Assembly (NCBI RefSeq): GCF_001758225.1
Contig: NZ_MAST01000009.1
Span: 1-64,000, forward strand
DNA: 64,000 bases
Source: Humibacillus sp. DSM 29435
GTDB taxonomy: Bacteria; Actinomycetota; Actinomycetes; Actinomycetales; Dermatophilaceae
Direction: 5' to 3'
The notes under the pieces were generated by a model. It was not told the origin of the DNA. It saw only the letters and a list, made by a program, of their open reading frames with translations, and searched no databases. Position 1 is the first letter of the stretch, and each line of letters begins with the position of its first letter. Positions 46,886-55,587 of this stretch are shown here, piece after piece. The translations under genes were made by a program, and so were the position numbers.

Positions 46886-47773
46886 TCAGGCCGTGAGCAT
46901 GCGGTCGATCATGGCGCGCACCCGCTCGGCGTCTTCGCGGTACTTCACCGCGGCCCCGAGCGTGGCCGCGGCAACCTCGGGGTCGAGCCGGGAGGCGCCA
47001 AGAGTGTCGAGCGCCCGGGCCCAGTCGAGGGTCTCGGCGACTCCTGGGGGCTTGATCAGCTCGCCGGAGGCGCGCATCCGCTGCACCGCGCCGACGACCT
47101 GCTCGGCGAGGGTGGCACTGATCTCGGGCAGCCGGGTGCGCACGATCTCGAGCTCGCGGGCCAGGCCCGGGTGATCGATCCAGTGGTAGAGGCAGCGGCG
47201 CTTGAGGGCGTCGTGAAGCTCGCGAGTGCGGTTGGAGGTGAGCACGACGATCGGCGGCGTGGCGGCGCTGATGGTGCCGAGCTCGGGGATCGTCACCTGC
47301 CAGGTGCTCAGCACTTCGAGCAGAAAGGCCTCGAACTCGTCGTCGGCCCGGTCAATCTCGTCGATCAGCAGCACGCACGGCGCTGACCGCACGGCCTCGA
47401 GCACGGGGCGTGCGAGCAGAAAGCGCTCGTCGAACAGCTCGGCCTCGAGGGCCTTCGTGTCCTGGTGCTCATCTCTTGCGATGGCTTCAACGGTGCGCAG
47501 GTGCAGGATCTGGCGCGGGAAATCCCAGTCGTAGAGGGCCTGGGTGGCGTCGATGCCCTCGTAGCACTGCAACCGGATGAGCTTGAGGTCGAGCGTCTCC
47601 GCCAGCGCCTCAGCGAGGGCGGTCTTGCCGGTGCCGGGCTCTCCTTCGAGCAGGATCGGGCGCCCGAGCCGGGTCGCGAGAAAGGTGATGGTGGCCAGGG
47701 CCTCGTCGGCGAGGTAGCCGGTGCGCCCGAGGGCGGCCGCGACGTCGTCGGCGCTGGAGAACGCGTGATCCAT
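46886..47773 (-). CDS. coxD: MoxR/CoxD-like AAA ATPase
   Basis: About 295 aa. Walker A EGEPGTGKTALAEAL near residue 45, Walker B VLLIDEIDRADDEFEAFLLE, sensor region PIVVLTSNRTREL. The order MoxR, CoxE, XdhC is the usual maturation module of Mo-containing CO dehydrogenases. ATG 47773 chosen; 47791 is an alternative. Confidence 0.9.
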   Translation of the reverse strand: MDHAFSSADDVAAALGRTGYLADEALATITFLATRLGRPILLEGEPGTGKTALAEALAETLDLKLIRLQCYEGIDATQALYDWDFPRQILHLRTVEAIARDEHQDTKALEAELFDERFLLARPVLEAVRSAPCVLLIDEIDRADDEFEAFLLEVLSTWQVTIPELGTISAATPPIVVLTSNRTRELHDALKRRCLYHWIDHPGLARELEIVRTRLPEISATLAEQVVGAVQRMRASGELIKPPGVAETLDWARALDTLGASRLDPEVAAATLGAAVKYREDAERVRAMIDRMLTA

Positions 47774-48109
47774 GCCCCGAGCATTACCCATGAAGCCACC
47801 CGGCGGTAGCGAACCCCCGTCAAGGCGTCCCCGCCGCGGCCCCAGCACCCCCGCCGGCTCTCAAGGCCTCACTCCGCAGTGCGCCCTTTCCGCCCAGATA
47901 GACGCAGCCGTTCACGCATCGAGCGACAACCAGGAGGCTGCCACCTGCGTTCCTGCATTGAAGGAGGCCGCACCATCGCAGATGACGCCTACGTAGAAAT
48001 CTCAGCCGCGTGGTGAGGGACTCCACCTCTATGCTGCGGACATTTCCAGTGACATCGTTCTCGCGCTGATAGCAGCCGGTAGTGGCTTGGGGGCGTCCTC
48101 GTCGGCGAG
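47774..48109. other. Intergenic stretch, start of accessory region
   Basis: About 340 bp with no convincing gene. Downstream genes lose similarity to common families from here to about 54.6 kb. Confidence 0.4.
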
Positions 48110-48631
48110 GTGTTTTCCTCCCGCCGATGGCGTGCCGAGATGGATGCATCGCGTCAGCGCCTTGAGGCAGAGGCGCTAGAGAAGCGACGCCAGGAGAGTC
48201 GAGCCGAGGTCGGTGAGCGCCGGGTCGCGACCAGAGATGACTACAGCGCCATCCTTTCGTTTCTTGATCGACTCGATCGGTGCATCGCACTGAGCATCTT
48301 GACGATGAACGAAGGGGCACGAGAGCAACTCATCACCAGCCGCGTCGTCGAAATGACGAACACGGTTGTTAAACAGCTAACTCAGTTGGGAGAGAACGCC
48401 GACTACGCGATTGCCATGCAACGCGGTACAACTGACCAGATTCGGTCCTCGATGGTTCAGATTCACGACCAGATGCTGGAACTGCGGTTGGAGATGTCGC
48501 TGGCTTTTGGGTTCACGGATATCGAGCCTGGCGACGAGCTGGCAACCAAGGCGAAGAGCAGAGCCGACTGGTTCAATGGGGAAATAGATCGGCCTCGAAA
48601 CTCGGTTCGCCGAGAACTGGGCGTTGGCTAG
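48110..48631 (+). CDS. Hypothetical protein, charged and helical
   Basis: 173 aa, not recognised. Residues 8-40 are highly charged and likely coiled coil (MDASRQRLEAEALEKRRQE); the rest is alpha-helical with no transmembrane segment. It ends in a charged tail (RRELGVG). The start is a GTG without a clear ribosome-binding site; ATG 48140 is an alternative. It opens the accessory region and may be an isolated fragment. Confidence 0.5.
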   Translation: MFSSRRWRAEMDASRQRLEAEALEKRRQESRAEVGERRVATRDDYSAILSFLDRLDRCIALSILTMNEGAREQLITSRVVEMTNTVVKQLTQLGENADYAIAMQRGTTDQIRSSMVQIHDQMLELRLEMSLAFGFTDIEPGDELATKAKSRADWFNGEIDRPRNSVRRELGVG

Positions 48632-49115
48632 GAGGCGCTGGCGCTGAGCACGGAGCCACACCCACGCATGGTCGGGCAGCCGCGCAGAGACCTGCCACGG
48701 CCCAGGATCTCGTTGGTCACGATTCGCCGCGAAATGACCGGTCACCGTCATCGTTATCTCCGCCAGCTGCGGACCGCAACATCGTCCGACTGGCCGCCGA
48801 CACGCTTGGTGGCGCCAGAGCCAGCTCGACACGAAGCACTCCTGACGGGGGGCGGCCCATGCAGGACGACCATCCGCCACCGCGCCGCGACCCGCTGGCG
48901 GAGGCGAACGGCGCCGAGCAGCAAAAGGAAGGGCACAGTAAGTCACCCCGCCGCCTGGCGGGTGCTCCCGCGGGCTTCTCCGCCGTTACGCATTGGCTCG
49001 ATCGGCTTGTCGTATCGGTGTCAAGCGTCGTCCCTCCGATGGGCCCCCTTATGCTCAGATCAGTCCTGGCCGATCGAGCGGCGCAATGCTGCTGTGCCCG
49101 TCGCAGACGGCCGAG
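48632..49115. other. Gap without a reliable gene
   Basis: About 480 bp. The open frames are Arg/Pro-rich in the way of non-coding frames, and none has a recognisable domain. Probably decayed sequence. Confidence 0.4.
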
Positions 49116-49721
49116 TTATCCGCTGGGAGGACCGACGTTAGGCGGAGGCAGTGTGGGCCCAGGCGGCAGGGTCGGATCACAGACACCACGGAACTCGACA
49201 GGGTCGGAGGTCGTGGTGTCAGGGCTGACCACCTGCAACCACACTTTCCGGTAAACCTCGCCCTCCGGTATTGAGAACTCAACCTGATCGCGGATCGTCT
49301 TCGTGCCGCTCCCTTTGAAGGTAAGAGACCGGACTTTGCCCTCCGTCACAGGTAGATCTAAGCCGTCTTGGCTATTCAACCGGTACTGGACCACTCCTCC
49401 GTCCCCATCGACGCTGATCGACCCCTCGAGCGGCATGGCAATCGGGCAACGCACTTGGAACTCTGATCCCGAGCGTCCACCGGTTGTTAGGGCAACGTCC
49501 GTGACAGTCACGATGGTTCGACTTACCTGATAGGCGGAGCCGACGACCATGAGGAGACCAACGATGGTCAAGGACCACCCCGCGCTCGACGACTTGAGGG
49601 TCAGGGTGTCACCGATGTGCAGAGAGTGCTCGCCGGGCTCCCTCAGCTTGAAGAGCGCTACAGCGCCGACGACCGCGAACACCAGGCCGATGACGAGCAC
49701 TGCAAACCACACTGCTCGCAT
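49116..49721 (-). CDS. Hypothetical membrane protein
   Basis: 201 aa. Two membrane segments (VWFAVLVIGLVFAVVGAVALF and GWSLTIVGLLMVVGSAY) are followed by a beta-rich extracytoplasmic domain with a Cys pair (RCPIA and GVCDP) and a Pro/Gly tail. No family was recognised. It is adjacent to the IS21 remnant, on the opposite side from the next hypothetical gene. Confidence 0.55.
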   Translation of the reverse strand: MRAVWFAVLVIGLVFAVVGAVALFKLREPGEHSLHIGDTLTLKSSSAGWSLTIVGLLMVVGSAYQVSRTIVTVTDVALTTGGRSGSEFQVRCPIAMPLEGSISVDGDGGVVQYRLNSQDGLDLPVTEGKVRSLTFKGSGTKTIRDQVEFSIPEGEVYRKVWLQVVSPDTTTSDPVEFRGVCDPTLPPGPTLPPPNVGPPSG

Positions 49722-49810
49722 AACCCCTCCTGTTCGCCTTTGAGCACATTGATGCCGCTTGCCGAAAGTCCCCAGGGTTGCTCATCGAAAGTCCCCACCT
49801 GGTGGCGGTG

Positions 49811-50102
49811 TCAGCGTAGCGGTTGGCGGGTGCCGGTGGTCGCGGTTCGGAGGGCTTCGCAGCGGGCGTGGTGTTCGCGGAGGCGGTAGGAGTCGCCGTC
49901 AAGGTTGAGGACGACGGAGCGGTGCAGGAGCCGGTCGAGCAGGGCCGCGGCGACGGTGGTGTCGCCCAGGACCTAGCCCCAGGAGCCAACGCCTTTGTTG
50001 CTGGTCAGGATGATGGATGTCTTGAGGTACCGCTGGGACACGACTTGGAACAGGGCGGAGGCGGCTTCGGCGGGCAGGCCGAGGTAGCCGAGCTCGTCAA
50101 TC
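49811..50102 (-). pseudogene. IstB-like ATPase, C-terminal fragment with premature stop
   Basis: The minus strand reads IDELGYLGL...SQRYLKTSIILTSNKGVGSWG, then TAG (at 49973-49975) in place of the usual Glu, then VLGDTTVAAALLDRLLHRSVVLNLDGDSYRLREHH and ends at 49811. That is the second half of an IS21 IstB protein (Walker B onward). The N-terminal half is absent. Confidence 0.8.
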
Positions 50103-50120
50103 TATGCGGACATCCGCATA

Positions 50121-50382
50121 GGTCGATGAAGTTGGCTACCTCCCCTTGGACGCATCCGCCGCGAGCTTGTTCTTCCAACTGATCGCCGCCCGGTACGAAA
50201 CCGGGTCAGTGATCCTGACATCCAACCTGCCATTCGCCCGGTGGGGCGAAACCCTCGGCGATGCCGTCGTCGCAGCTGCCACCGTCGACCGGCTCCTGCA
50301 CCACGCACACGTCATCACCCTGACCGGCGACTCCTACCGAACTAGAAGACACCGCCAGAACCAGACCACCAAAACCAAGTAG
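50121..50382 (+). pseudogene. IstB-like ATPase, second C-terminal fragment
   Basis: The plus strand reads VDEVGYLPLDASAASLFFQLIAARYETGSVILTSNLPFARWGETLGDAVVAAATVDRLLHHAHVITLTGDSYRTR. It is a divergent IstB C-terminal half, without the first half, beginning at the same D-E-x-G-Y codon as the minus-strand fragment. A palindrome TATGCGGA-CA-TCCGCATA (50103-50120) lies at the junction. Confidence 0.8.
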
Positions 50383-50454
50383 AACCACAAACCAGGGGGT
50401 CAAAATTCAAGCAGCAACAAGGGGTCAACTTTCGTCCGGCGTTAACACGCTCTC

Positions 50455-50769
50455 GTGGACGCCCTGTACGAGTACGAACGAACGACCGACGATCGCGTTA
50501 AGACACGCGTCGAGGACCGGAGCACGCAAGACCGCCAGGAGCTGCGCCAACTGGCTTGGAGTGGCAACGGGCGGGTCCGAGCGGCGATTGCGACGCTCGC
50601 ACTGCTGAGCGCTGACACGTCCCTGAGCGACAAGTTTGAGAGCGTCCGCATCGCCATCGGCGAACTCAATCAGGTGGCGTCACTTGATGATCTGAAGGCG
50701 CGACACGAGGCGATCTACTCGGACCTGGCAGCCGCGATAGAACTGGCTAGGTCCGACGTCACGAACTGA
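50455..50769 (+). CDS. Hypothetical protein, probably N-terminally truncated
   Basis: 104 aa, GTG start with no ribosome-binding site, 20 bp after the IS21 end. It is helical and charged (YEYERTTDDRVKTRVEDRSTQDRQELRQLAW). Its abrupt start beside the IS remnant suggests that the upstream part was lost in the insertion. Unknown family. Confidence 0.45.
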   Translation: MDALYEYERTTDDRVKTRVEDRSTQDRQELRQLAWSGNGRVRAAIATLALLSADTSLSDKFESVRIAIGELNQVASLDDLKARHEAIYSDLAAAIELARSDVTN

Positions 50770-51139
50770 GCAGATTGGTGGTCGTTGTCGCTTCCCTCAG
50801 AGTGCGTCTCTCACCTCCAGACGACCATGGTGCTGGCGCAGTCGGGCGCCTCTGCCCAGTTCATATTCACCCAGGCTCAGGGTCGCTCGACGTTGTCGCG
50901 AGTTCGTCGGCCGGCGAACATGTTCGTGGAGTCAAGTGGACAGGTACCTGCTCAGACTCCATGGCCTTCGCCGCCGTGCCCATGCGCAGCAGCTCGGGTT
51001 CGCGCGGCATCAGTGGAGCGTGTCGGGCCTTGCGCGTTTTCGACAGCACAGGGTCTCGCCGTGGAGTGACCGCTGCCAAGTTGACACTCACGCGGGGCAG
51101 ACGGCGACCATACTTCTGCCTCAGACTCGAGATACGAGA

Positions 51140-51942
51140 GTGACGGCCTCCAAGGCGCTGGGCATCGGGGTCGCGCTTGTCATCGTCGTCGTAGCCCTCG
51201 TATTCGGCGTCGCGTTCTCGGCCAAGGTCAAGGCAGTAGTAACCGGAGTGGTGACCGTCTCTTACGACCCGATCAAAGGCAAACTCGCCCTCGCGGCGGA
51301 TCCCTTGGCCCTGGTCAGCCGGTTCGTCACCGTCAAGGTGGGAGACGAGATCACTCTCACGGACGACTCCAGTAAAGCCACCGTCGTCATCACGACCGTG
51401 GCTCAGAAGGCAGCGTTCGAGGTCGACGCGCGAGGATCATGGTCGGTGCGCGCCTTTAACGTCGCTGGCCCCGCTTTGACCACAAGCTATGACGGTGACC
51501 GCCACGTCTATGAGGTGGACCTGAGCCACACCTACACGACCAAAGTCGAGTTCGCTCGCGCAGAGGGCGGTGACGCATGGAGCAACAAGACCATTGAGAA
51601 TCGAATCGCAACCTATCGCGTTGTGATCGACACGCGTCTGCTGACCACTGGCACGTTCACTTACTGCTCCCAAGCCCCTGGCGGGTGCGGCCTCTACTTG
51701 CACGCGCTGGCGACGCTTGACCCTGCCGAGCGCGTTATGCGTACGACGGGGGAGCCGGTGACCATCCCCAACGGCGCGAAGTTGCAGGCATCTGTGAGGC
51801 AGGTGGTGCGATCGTGCAGAACGATCGTCTGCAACGCAGCGGAATCTGGGAGTTCGTCATCTTCAAAGGCCAAGTCGGCTATGTGCCGGCGCTTTGGACC
51901 GGCGGCGGCGACAAGCTTCGCCATCGGCTCTGCGGTTCCTGA
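51140..51942 (+). pseudogene. Membrane-anchored protein with C-terminal SH3-like domain, frameshifted
   Basis: Starts at GTG 51140 with a membrane helix (GIGVALVIVVVALVFGVAF), then a beta-rich domain. The frame runs to 52150, but beyond about 51789 it becomes Arg/Ser-rich. The plus-1 frame in its place reads GAIVQNDRLQRSGIWEFVIFKGQVGYVPALWTGGGDKL and stops at 51942. This has the pattern of SH3-like domains, so one base was probably deleted near 51789. Alternatively it is a sequencing error. Confidence 0.65.
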
Positions 51943-52329
51943 AGTTGCATGTGGTCCCGTCGGCGCGGTTCCGGCCGAACGGATTCGCGAAACGGCTTCA
52001 CTGAGACTTCTGGGCCGGCGTCAAGGCAAACGTGCATGCGCGTCAGACCGCCGCGAATGGTGCAGGCAGGCAGGCGAACGTTACGGGACTGGTGCCACTT
52101 CGCACGCCCCGGGCACTCCGCTTCGCCCATCTGTGAGGGTGGCCGAGTGACGCCAATGCCGCCAGGCGGCGGGGACAGGGGACATCCGGAGCAGCGGGTC
52201 ATCATCGGTTGAGTCGTTGCAGTCAAGGGTCGGCTCGCCGGGGCGCCCTCCGCGGTGAAAGGCGGTCATACGCACTTGGCGTTCGACTCGCTGACGAGCG
52301 AGTGAGTGGGCGTCTGCTAGACGCTCCGT
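51943..52329. other. Gap without a gene
   Basis: About 390 bp, no recognisable frame. Short overlapping frames are low quality. It may include decayed 3' flank of the frameshifted gene. Confidence 0.35.
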
Positions 52330-53013
52330 TCAGTCGGTGAGTTCCCGTCCGGAGGCTGCTCTCCACGCAATGTGGTCCAGGCTTCGGGGACTGATGTTCA
52401 GGTGGTCAGCCGTTTCCGTGATGAGCTCGACGGCTTTCTGGCTACTCAGTTCGACAGTATCCCCGAGAGCAGCGGCGAGGAAACGCAGGACCATACGGTC
52501 GGGCTTGACGGACGGTAGGCCCGCGAGGATCAGAAGGTAGTTGTACGTGATCCCCGAGCTCTGACTCGGCAAGCGCTTCCACCCAGCATGGACTGGATTG
52601 TCAAGCGGCTTGTCGGCAACTCGTGCAACCAGGTCATCAACGGTATCGATGTCCAGACTGGTAATCAGCTGTGCTGCTTGCTGGATGATGTCAGCCTTCA
52701 GTGGCGCACCCAGCCTCGTGTGAGCCGGTTTGAGGTTGCCCACCACGGTCGTTGCCCACTCTCGCGTCCCACCCGCATGAGCGATCGACGACGAGAGGGC
52801 GCGAGCACCGTCTTGCGTCCCGTGAACGGTCTTGTACTTCTGGATCACGTTGATGACCGAGGTGTAGTGCGACCCAGTCGAGTAGATGGCGTCGATGATG
52901 CATAGCGCCAAACTCTTCGGGTAGCCCTCTGGCGTTGTCCACAGTTGCGGGTCTCCCAGGTGCACGTTGCAGTACTCGACGAGGGTGTCTATCTCAGTTT
53001 GGGTGACAGCCAT
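52330..53013 (-). CDS. Hypothetical protein of an actinobacterial HhH-like family
   Basis: 227 aa, soluble and helical. The stretch VHAGWKRLPSQSSGITYNYLLILAGLPSVKPDRMVLRFLAAAL resembles helix-hairpin-helix DNA-glycosylase-like proteins of unknown function, where a GWKR...SGI segment and KPDR are conserved. No catalytic residues could be assigned. The GTG or ATG start at 53013 follows an appropriate ATG, with GGAGCAGCG upstream. Confidence 0.5.
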   Translation of the reverse strand: MAVTQTEIDTLVEYCNVHLGDPQLWTTPEGYPKSLALCIIDAIYSTGSHYTSVINVIQKYKTVHGTQDGARALSSSIAHAGGTREWATTVVGNLKPAHTRLGAPLKADIIQQAAQLITSLDIDTVDDLVARVADKPLDNPVHAGWKRLPSQSSGITYNYLLILAGLPSVKPDRMVLRFLAAALGDTVELSSQKAVELITETADHLNISPRSLDHIAWRAASGRELTD

Positions 53014-53503
53014 TCGCTGCTCCTTCGCGGAAGTTGGGAGATGAACTCACGGTCCTAGGTCTCAGGTCCGGCGAAACGACACGGTCCGCAGTCTAGGTCG
53101 CAGGTGTTCGCACGACTGCCCCCGATCCGGAAGGACTGCCAATCCTGCTCGGCGACCTCGACAGCGAAGCAGGAGCGTCAAGAGGGCCGTGCCTGTGCTC
53201 TAAATCGAGCATTCAAGCAACCTCCGAGAACCGGGAACTCCCCGGGATGATCACGGCTCAGGAGGACATTCGCCAATGTGTCCTCCTGAGGGTCCGAAAG
53301 GATGGGAGCGACCTCAAACGCTCCACGTGACAGAGCGGCCTTGAGGAGCAACACCCAGACGCAGGGGCCGACGATTCAGGTATCAAATGTCGAATGCCTG
53401 CCAGTCGCCTCCCTTGCGAGGCGTGTCCTTCCGCCGCGAGAAGGTCGCTTCGTTCGCGAGAATGAAAACGGGTTCACCCAGAGCATGGTCTTGCCAGAGC
53501 CGG
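53014..53503. other. Gap between two hypothetical genes
   Basis: About 490 bp without a gene except the hairpin at 53257. Composition is close to that of the window. Confidence 0.4.
53257..53290. terminator. Hairpin downstream of the GIY-YIG gene
   Basis: CTCAGGAGGACA (53257-53268) and its complement (53279-53290), extended by ACATT/AATGT pairing with one bulged G. Probably ends the minus-strand GIY-YIG transcript. Confidence 0.6.
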
Positions 53504-54325
53504 TCAGTTCACGTTGAGGCCGAAGGTGCGAGACAGCAGCTTGTTCTTCCAGTAGGACTCGATCTGCTCGATGGTGGCATCCGGGGTGTTCTCGTCGACC
53601 ACCTCAAGCACCGAGACCTGGTAGCGCCGCCGCCCACCCGATGCGGCTCTACGAAGGCCGATGTTCCCGCCGTGGCCGTCGGTCGCGTACTGCATCCAGC
53701 GGCCGAACAGGCTGTCTGCGCCCTTGGCTGACCCGACGTACTGCCGCCCAGAGTCGAGGTCGACCAAGAGGTAAACGCCTTTGACGCTGCGGAGGACTTG
53801 CTGCCAGCCGTTGGGCAGCGTAGGGACGTCGTCGACCGGGCGGACAAATTCACGGAAGCCCGGAAACCGAGGCTCATACTGCTTGGCGACCTCGACCACC
53901 GTCTTGGGCTGGTTCGCTGCCCTCTGGACCCAGCTCCGCGTCCCAGCACCCCAGTCGATGACCACCCTGTCCCTGTAGGCGGCCAAGTGGTTCATCAGTT
54001 TGAGGTCGTAGCAGAAGTGCCCGGAGATATCGTGTTTGAGCAACGCGTCGGTGCTACCGGACGGGCATCGGTCGACTCCGTCTACTCGGTAGATCCCGAC
54101 AAAGACTGTCTTCTGCGCCTCGGTGACGACGAACTCTGCGAGGAAGCAATCGAGCGGAAACCTGTCTTTGCTCTGCACGCTCGCGTAGCTTTCGAACGCG
54201 TCGCGGTCGTTCCGCCACGCCTCGTACAGCCGGCCGCGCCCCAGCCTGCTGTCCTGGTGTCGGACTAGGCGCACTCCATTGCTGTCGATCCCCTCGAGAG
54301 CCAGCAGGTCGTTGAAAGTCAGCAA
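53504..54325 (-). CDS. GIY-YIG nuclease-domain protein
   Basis: 273 aa. The N-terminal 150 residues are not recognised. The C-terminal domain (about 175-273) has the GIY-YIG fold: KGVYLLVDLDSGRQYVGSAKG (the GIY and YVG elements), the arginine in LFGRWMQYA, and a glutamate and asparagine near the end (IEQIESYWKNKL). Such fusions occur in homing-endonuclease-like or restriction-related accessory genes. No adjacent methyltransferase is visible. Confidence 0.75.
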   Translation of the reverse strand: MLTFNDLLALEGIDSNGVRLVRHQDSRLGRGRLYEAWRNDRDAFESYASVQSKDRFPLDCFLAEFVVTEAQKTVFVGIYRVDGVDRCPSGSTDALLKHDISGHFCYDLKLMNHLAAYRDRVVIDWGAGTRSWVQRAANQPKTVVEVAKQYEPRFPGFREFVRPVDDVPTLPNGWQQVLRSVKGVYLLVDLDSGRQYVGSAKGADSLFGRWMQYATDGHGGNIGLRRAASGGRRRYQVSVLEVVDENTPDATIEQIESYWKNKLLSRTFGLNVN

Positions 54326-54753
54326 TTTGCATCTCCAAAAAAGTGTGCTTGACCGCTAGCCAACCACGGGGCGTGCGTGCCAGGTCGACTGATCATCGAA
54401 TAGAAGCGTTGCTCCGGTGGTTCACGTCGCTTCCCGTTAAGGGAACTTCACTGGGCCCCGATCAGCATGCCCCGCGTCCCGACCGCCGCCGCCGCCGCCG
54501 GGAACGGTCGTCCACTCGCCAACCATAAGAAGGGCCGTGGGTCGTCACGGTTCGGTACGTCGTCGATAACTGGCACCCCAGCGCGGTCGGAAGCGGACGG
54601 CATCCTCGCTAGGGTTGGACCCGCAACACCCTGTCCTCTCGCCAGGACGGGGTGTTGTTCGTCTGCCCACCGGTGCACCGAAGCGCCGCCACGGGTACGG
54701 AACGTAGGCTCGGGGGCCAACTGGCTCCTGACCCCGCCCGCCGAGGAGGCACC
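54326..54753. other. Intergenic boundary of the accessory region
   Basis: About 430 bp, no gene. It holds the hairpin at 54624 and the promoter and GAGGAGG box of the GTPase gene. Conserved genes resume after it. Confidence 0.4.
54624..54657. terminator. 13-bp hairpin upstream of the GTPase gene
   Basis: CAACACCCTGTCC (54624-54636) pairs with GGACGGGGTGTTG (54645-54657), with one T-G wobble and an 8-nt loop. Followed by TTCGTCTG, not a T run, so it may be an attenuator, a terminator or an inverted-repeat site. Confidence 0.5.
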
Positions 54754-55560
54754 GTGTCCCAGACCTCATCGCGGATCAAGACGATCCTGCCGACGTCGAG
54801 TCGCACCGCCCTGGGTGCGACCGTCATCACCGGCATGCTGACCGCTCTCGCCTCGGCGCCCGAGCGCCTCACCCGGCTGCTGCGCGACCGCTACCCCATG
54901 GTCGCCGTCACCGGCATGACCGGCGTCGGCAAGAGCCAGCTCGTCGACCGCCTCACCCGCCGAGCCGCCGACGAGCTCGCAGGCGAGGTCGGCTCGGCCA
55001 CGATGGAGCGGCGCACCCGCCGCAGCGCCAAGCTGCACGGCTTCCGCTTTCTCGTGGTGCCCGGCGACAACGCCGCCACAAGGCTCGGCGCCCTCGACGA
55101 GGTCTTCCACGACGAACCGGTCGACGGCGTGATTCACGTCGTCGCCAACGGCTACGCCACCCCGCGGCGCGCGGCCGGCACCACAGGCGGGGCCACCGCC
55201 ACCCGGGAGGAGCAGCTCGCCGCCGAGCTCGACGACTGGGCCATCACCTCGCACCTCATCGCCTCTATGGCCGTGCGCCGCCACAAGCCCATCTGGCTCG
55301 TCATCGCGGTGACGAAGACCGACCTCTACCCCGATGACGTCGACAAGGTCGTGCGCTACTACTCGCCCGGCAGTGGCTCGCCGTTCGCGGCCAAGGTCGA
55401 CGCCCTGCGCAGCCTCGCCGGCGGCGCGAAGCTCTCGATCGACGTGCTCCCGGTGTCGAGCCAGGGAGGCGACCGCAAGGCTCCGATCTCTGACAAGCGC
55501 GCGGGTGCCATGGTCGACGCCCTCGCCGAGCGCTTGGGCCGGCTCAGCGGTCACGCCTGA
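54754..55560 (+). CDS. Small P-loop GTPase of unknown role
   Basis: 268 aa. Hydrophobic-amphipathic N terminus, P-loop GMTGVGKSQ (G1, about 54-62), a conserved G3-like region VVPGDNAATR (in place of DxxG) and the G4 TKTD at 187-190. Guanine specificity is suggested by TKTD. GTG 54754 with GAGGAGG upstream. It is the parent of a truncated copy at 59534-59916 that stops just before TKTD. Family unknown; resembles dynamin or Era-like accessory GTPases only loosely. Confidence 0.75.
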   Translation: MSQTSSRIKTILPTSSRTALGATVITGMLTALASAPERLTRLLRDRYPMVAVTGMTGVGKSQLVDRLTRRAADELAGEVGSATMERRTRRSAKLHGFRFLVVPGDNAATRLGALDEVFHDEPVDGVIHVVANGYATPRRAAGTTGGATATREEQLAAELDDWAITSHLIASMAVRRHKPIWLVIAVTKTDLYPDDVDKVVRYYSPGSGSPFAAKVDALRSLAGGAKLSIDVLPVSSQGGDRKAPISDKRAGAMVDALAERLGRLSGHA

Positions 55561-55587
55561 GCGACACTCGCCTGGCGTAACCGGAGT

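Larger units (their letters stand above)
49763..50434. mobile_element. IS21-family remnant with two IstB halves in inverted orientation
   Basis: A left CGAAAGTCCCC occurs twice (49763, 49786) and a right GGGGTCAA twice (50396, 50421). The right end GGGGTCAACTTTCG is roughly the complement of the left end, so they look like terminal inverted repeats with multiple sub-repeats. Between them lie two C-terminal IstB fragments facing away from each other and no IstA. Confidence 0.75.
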
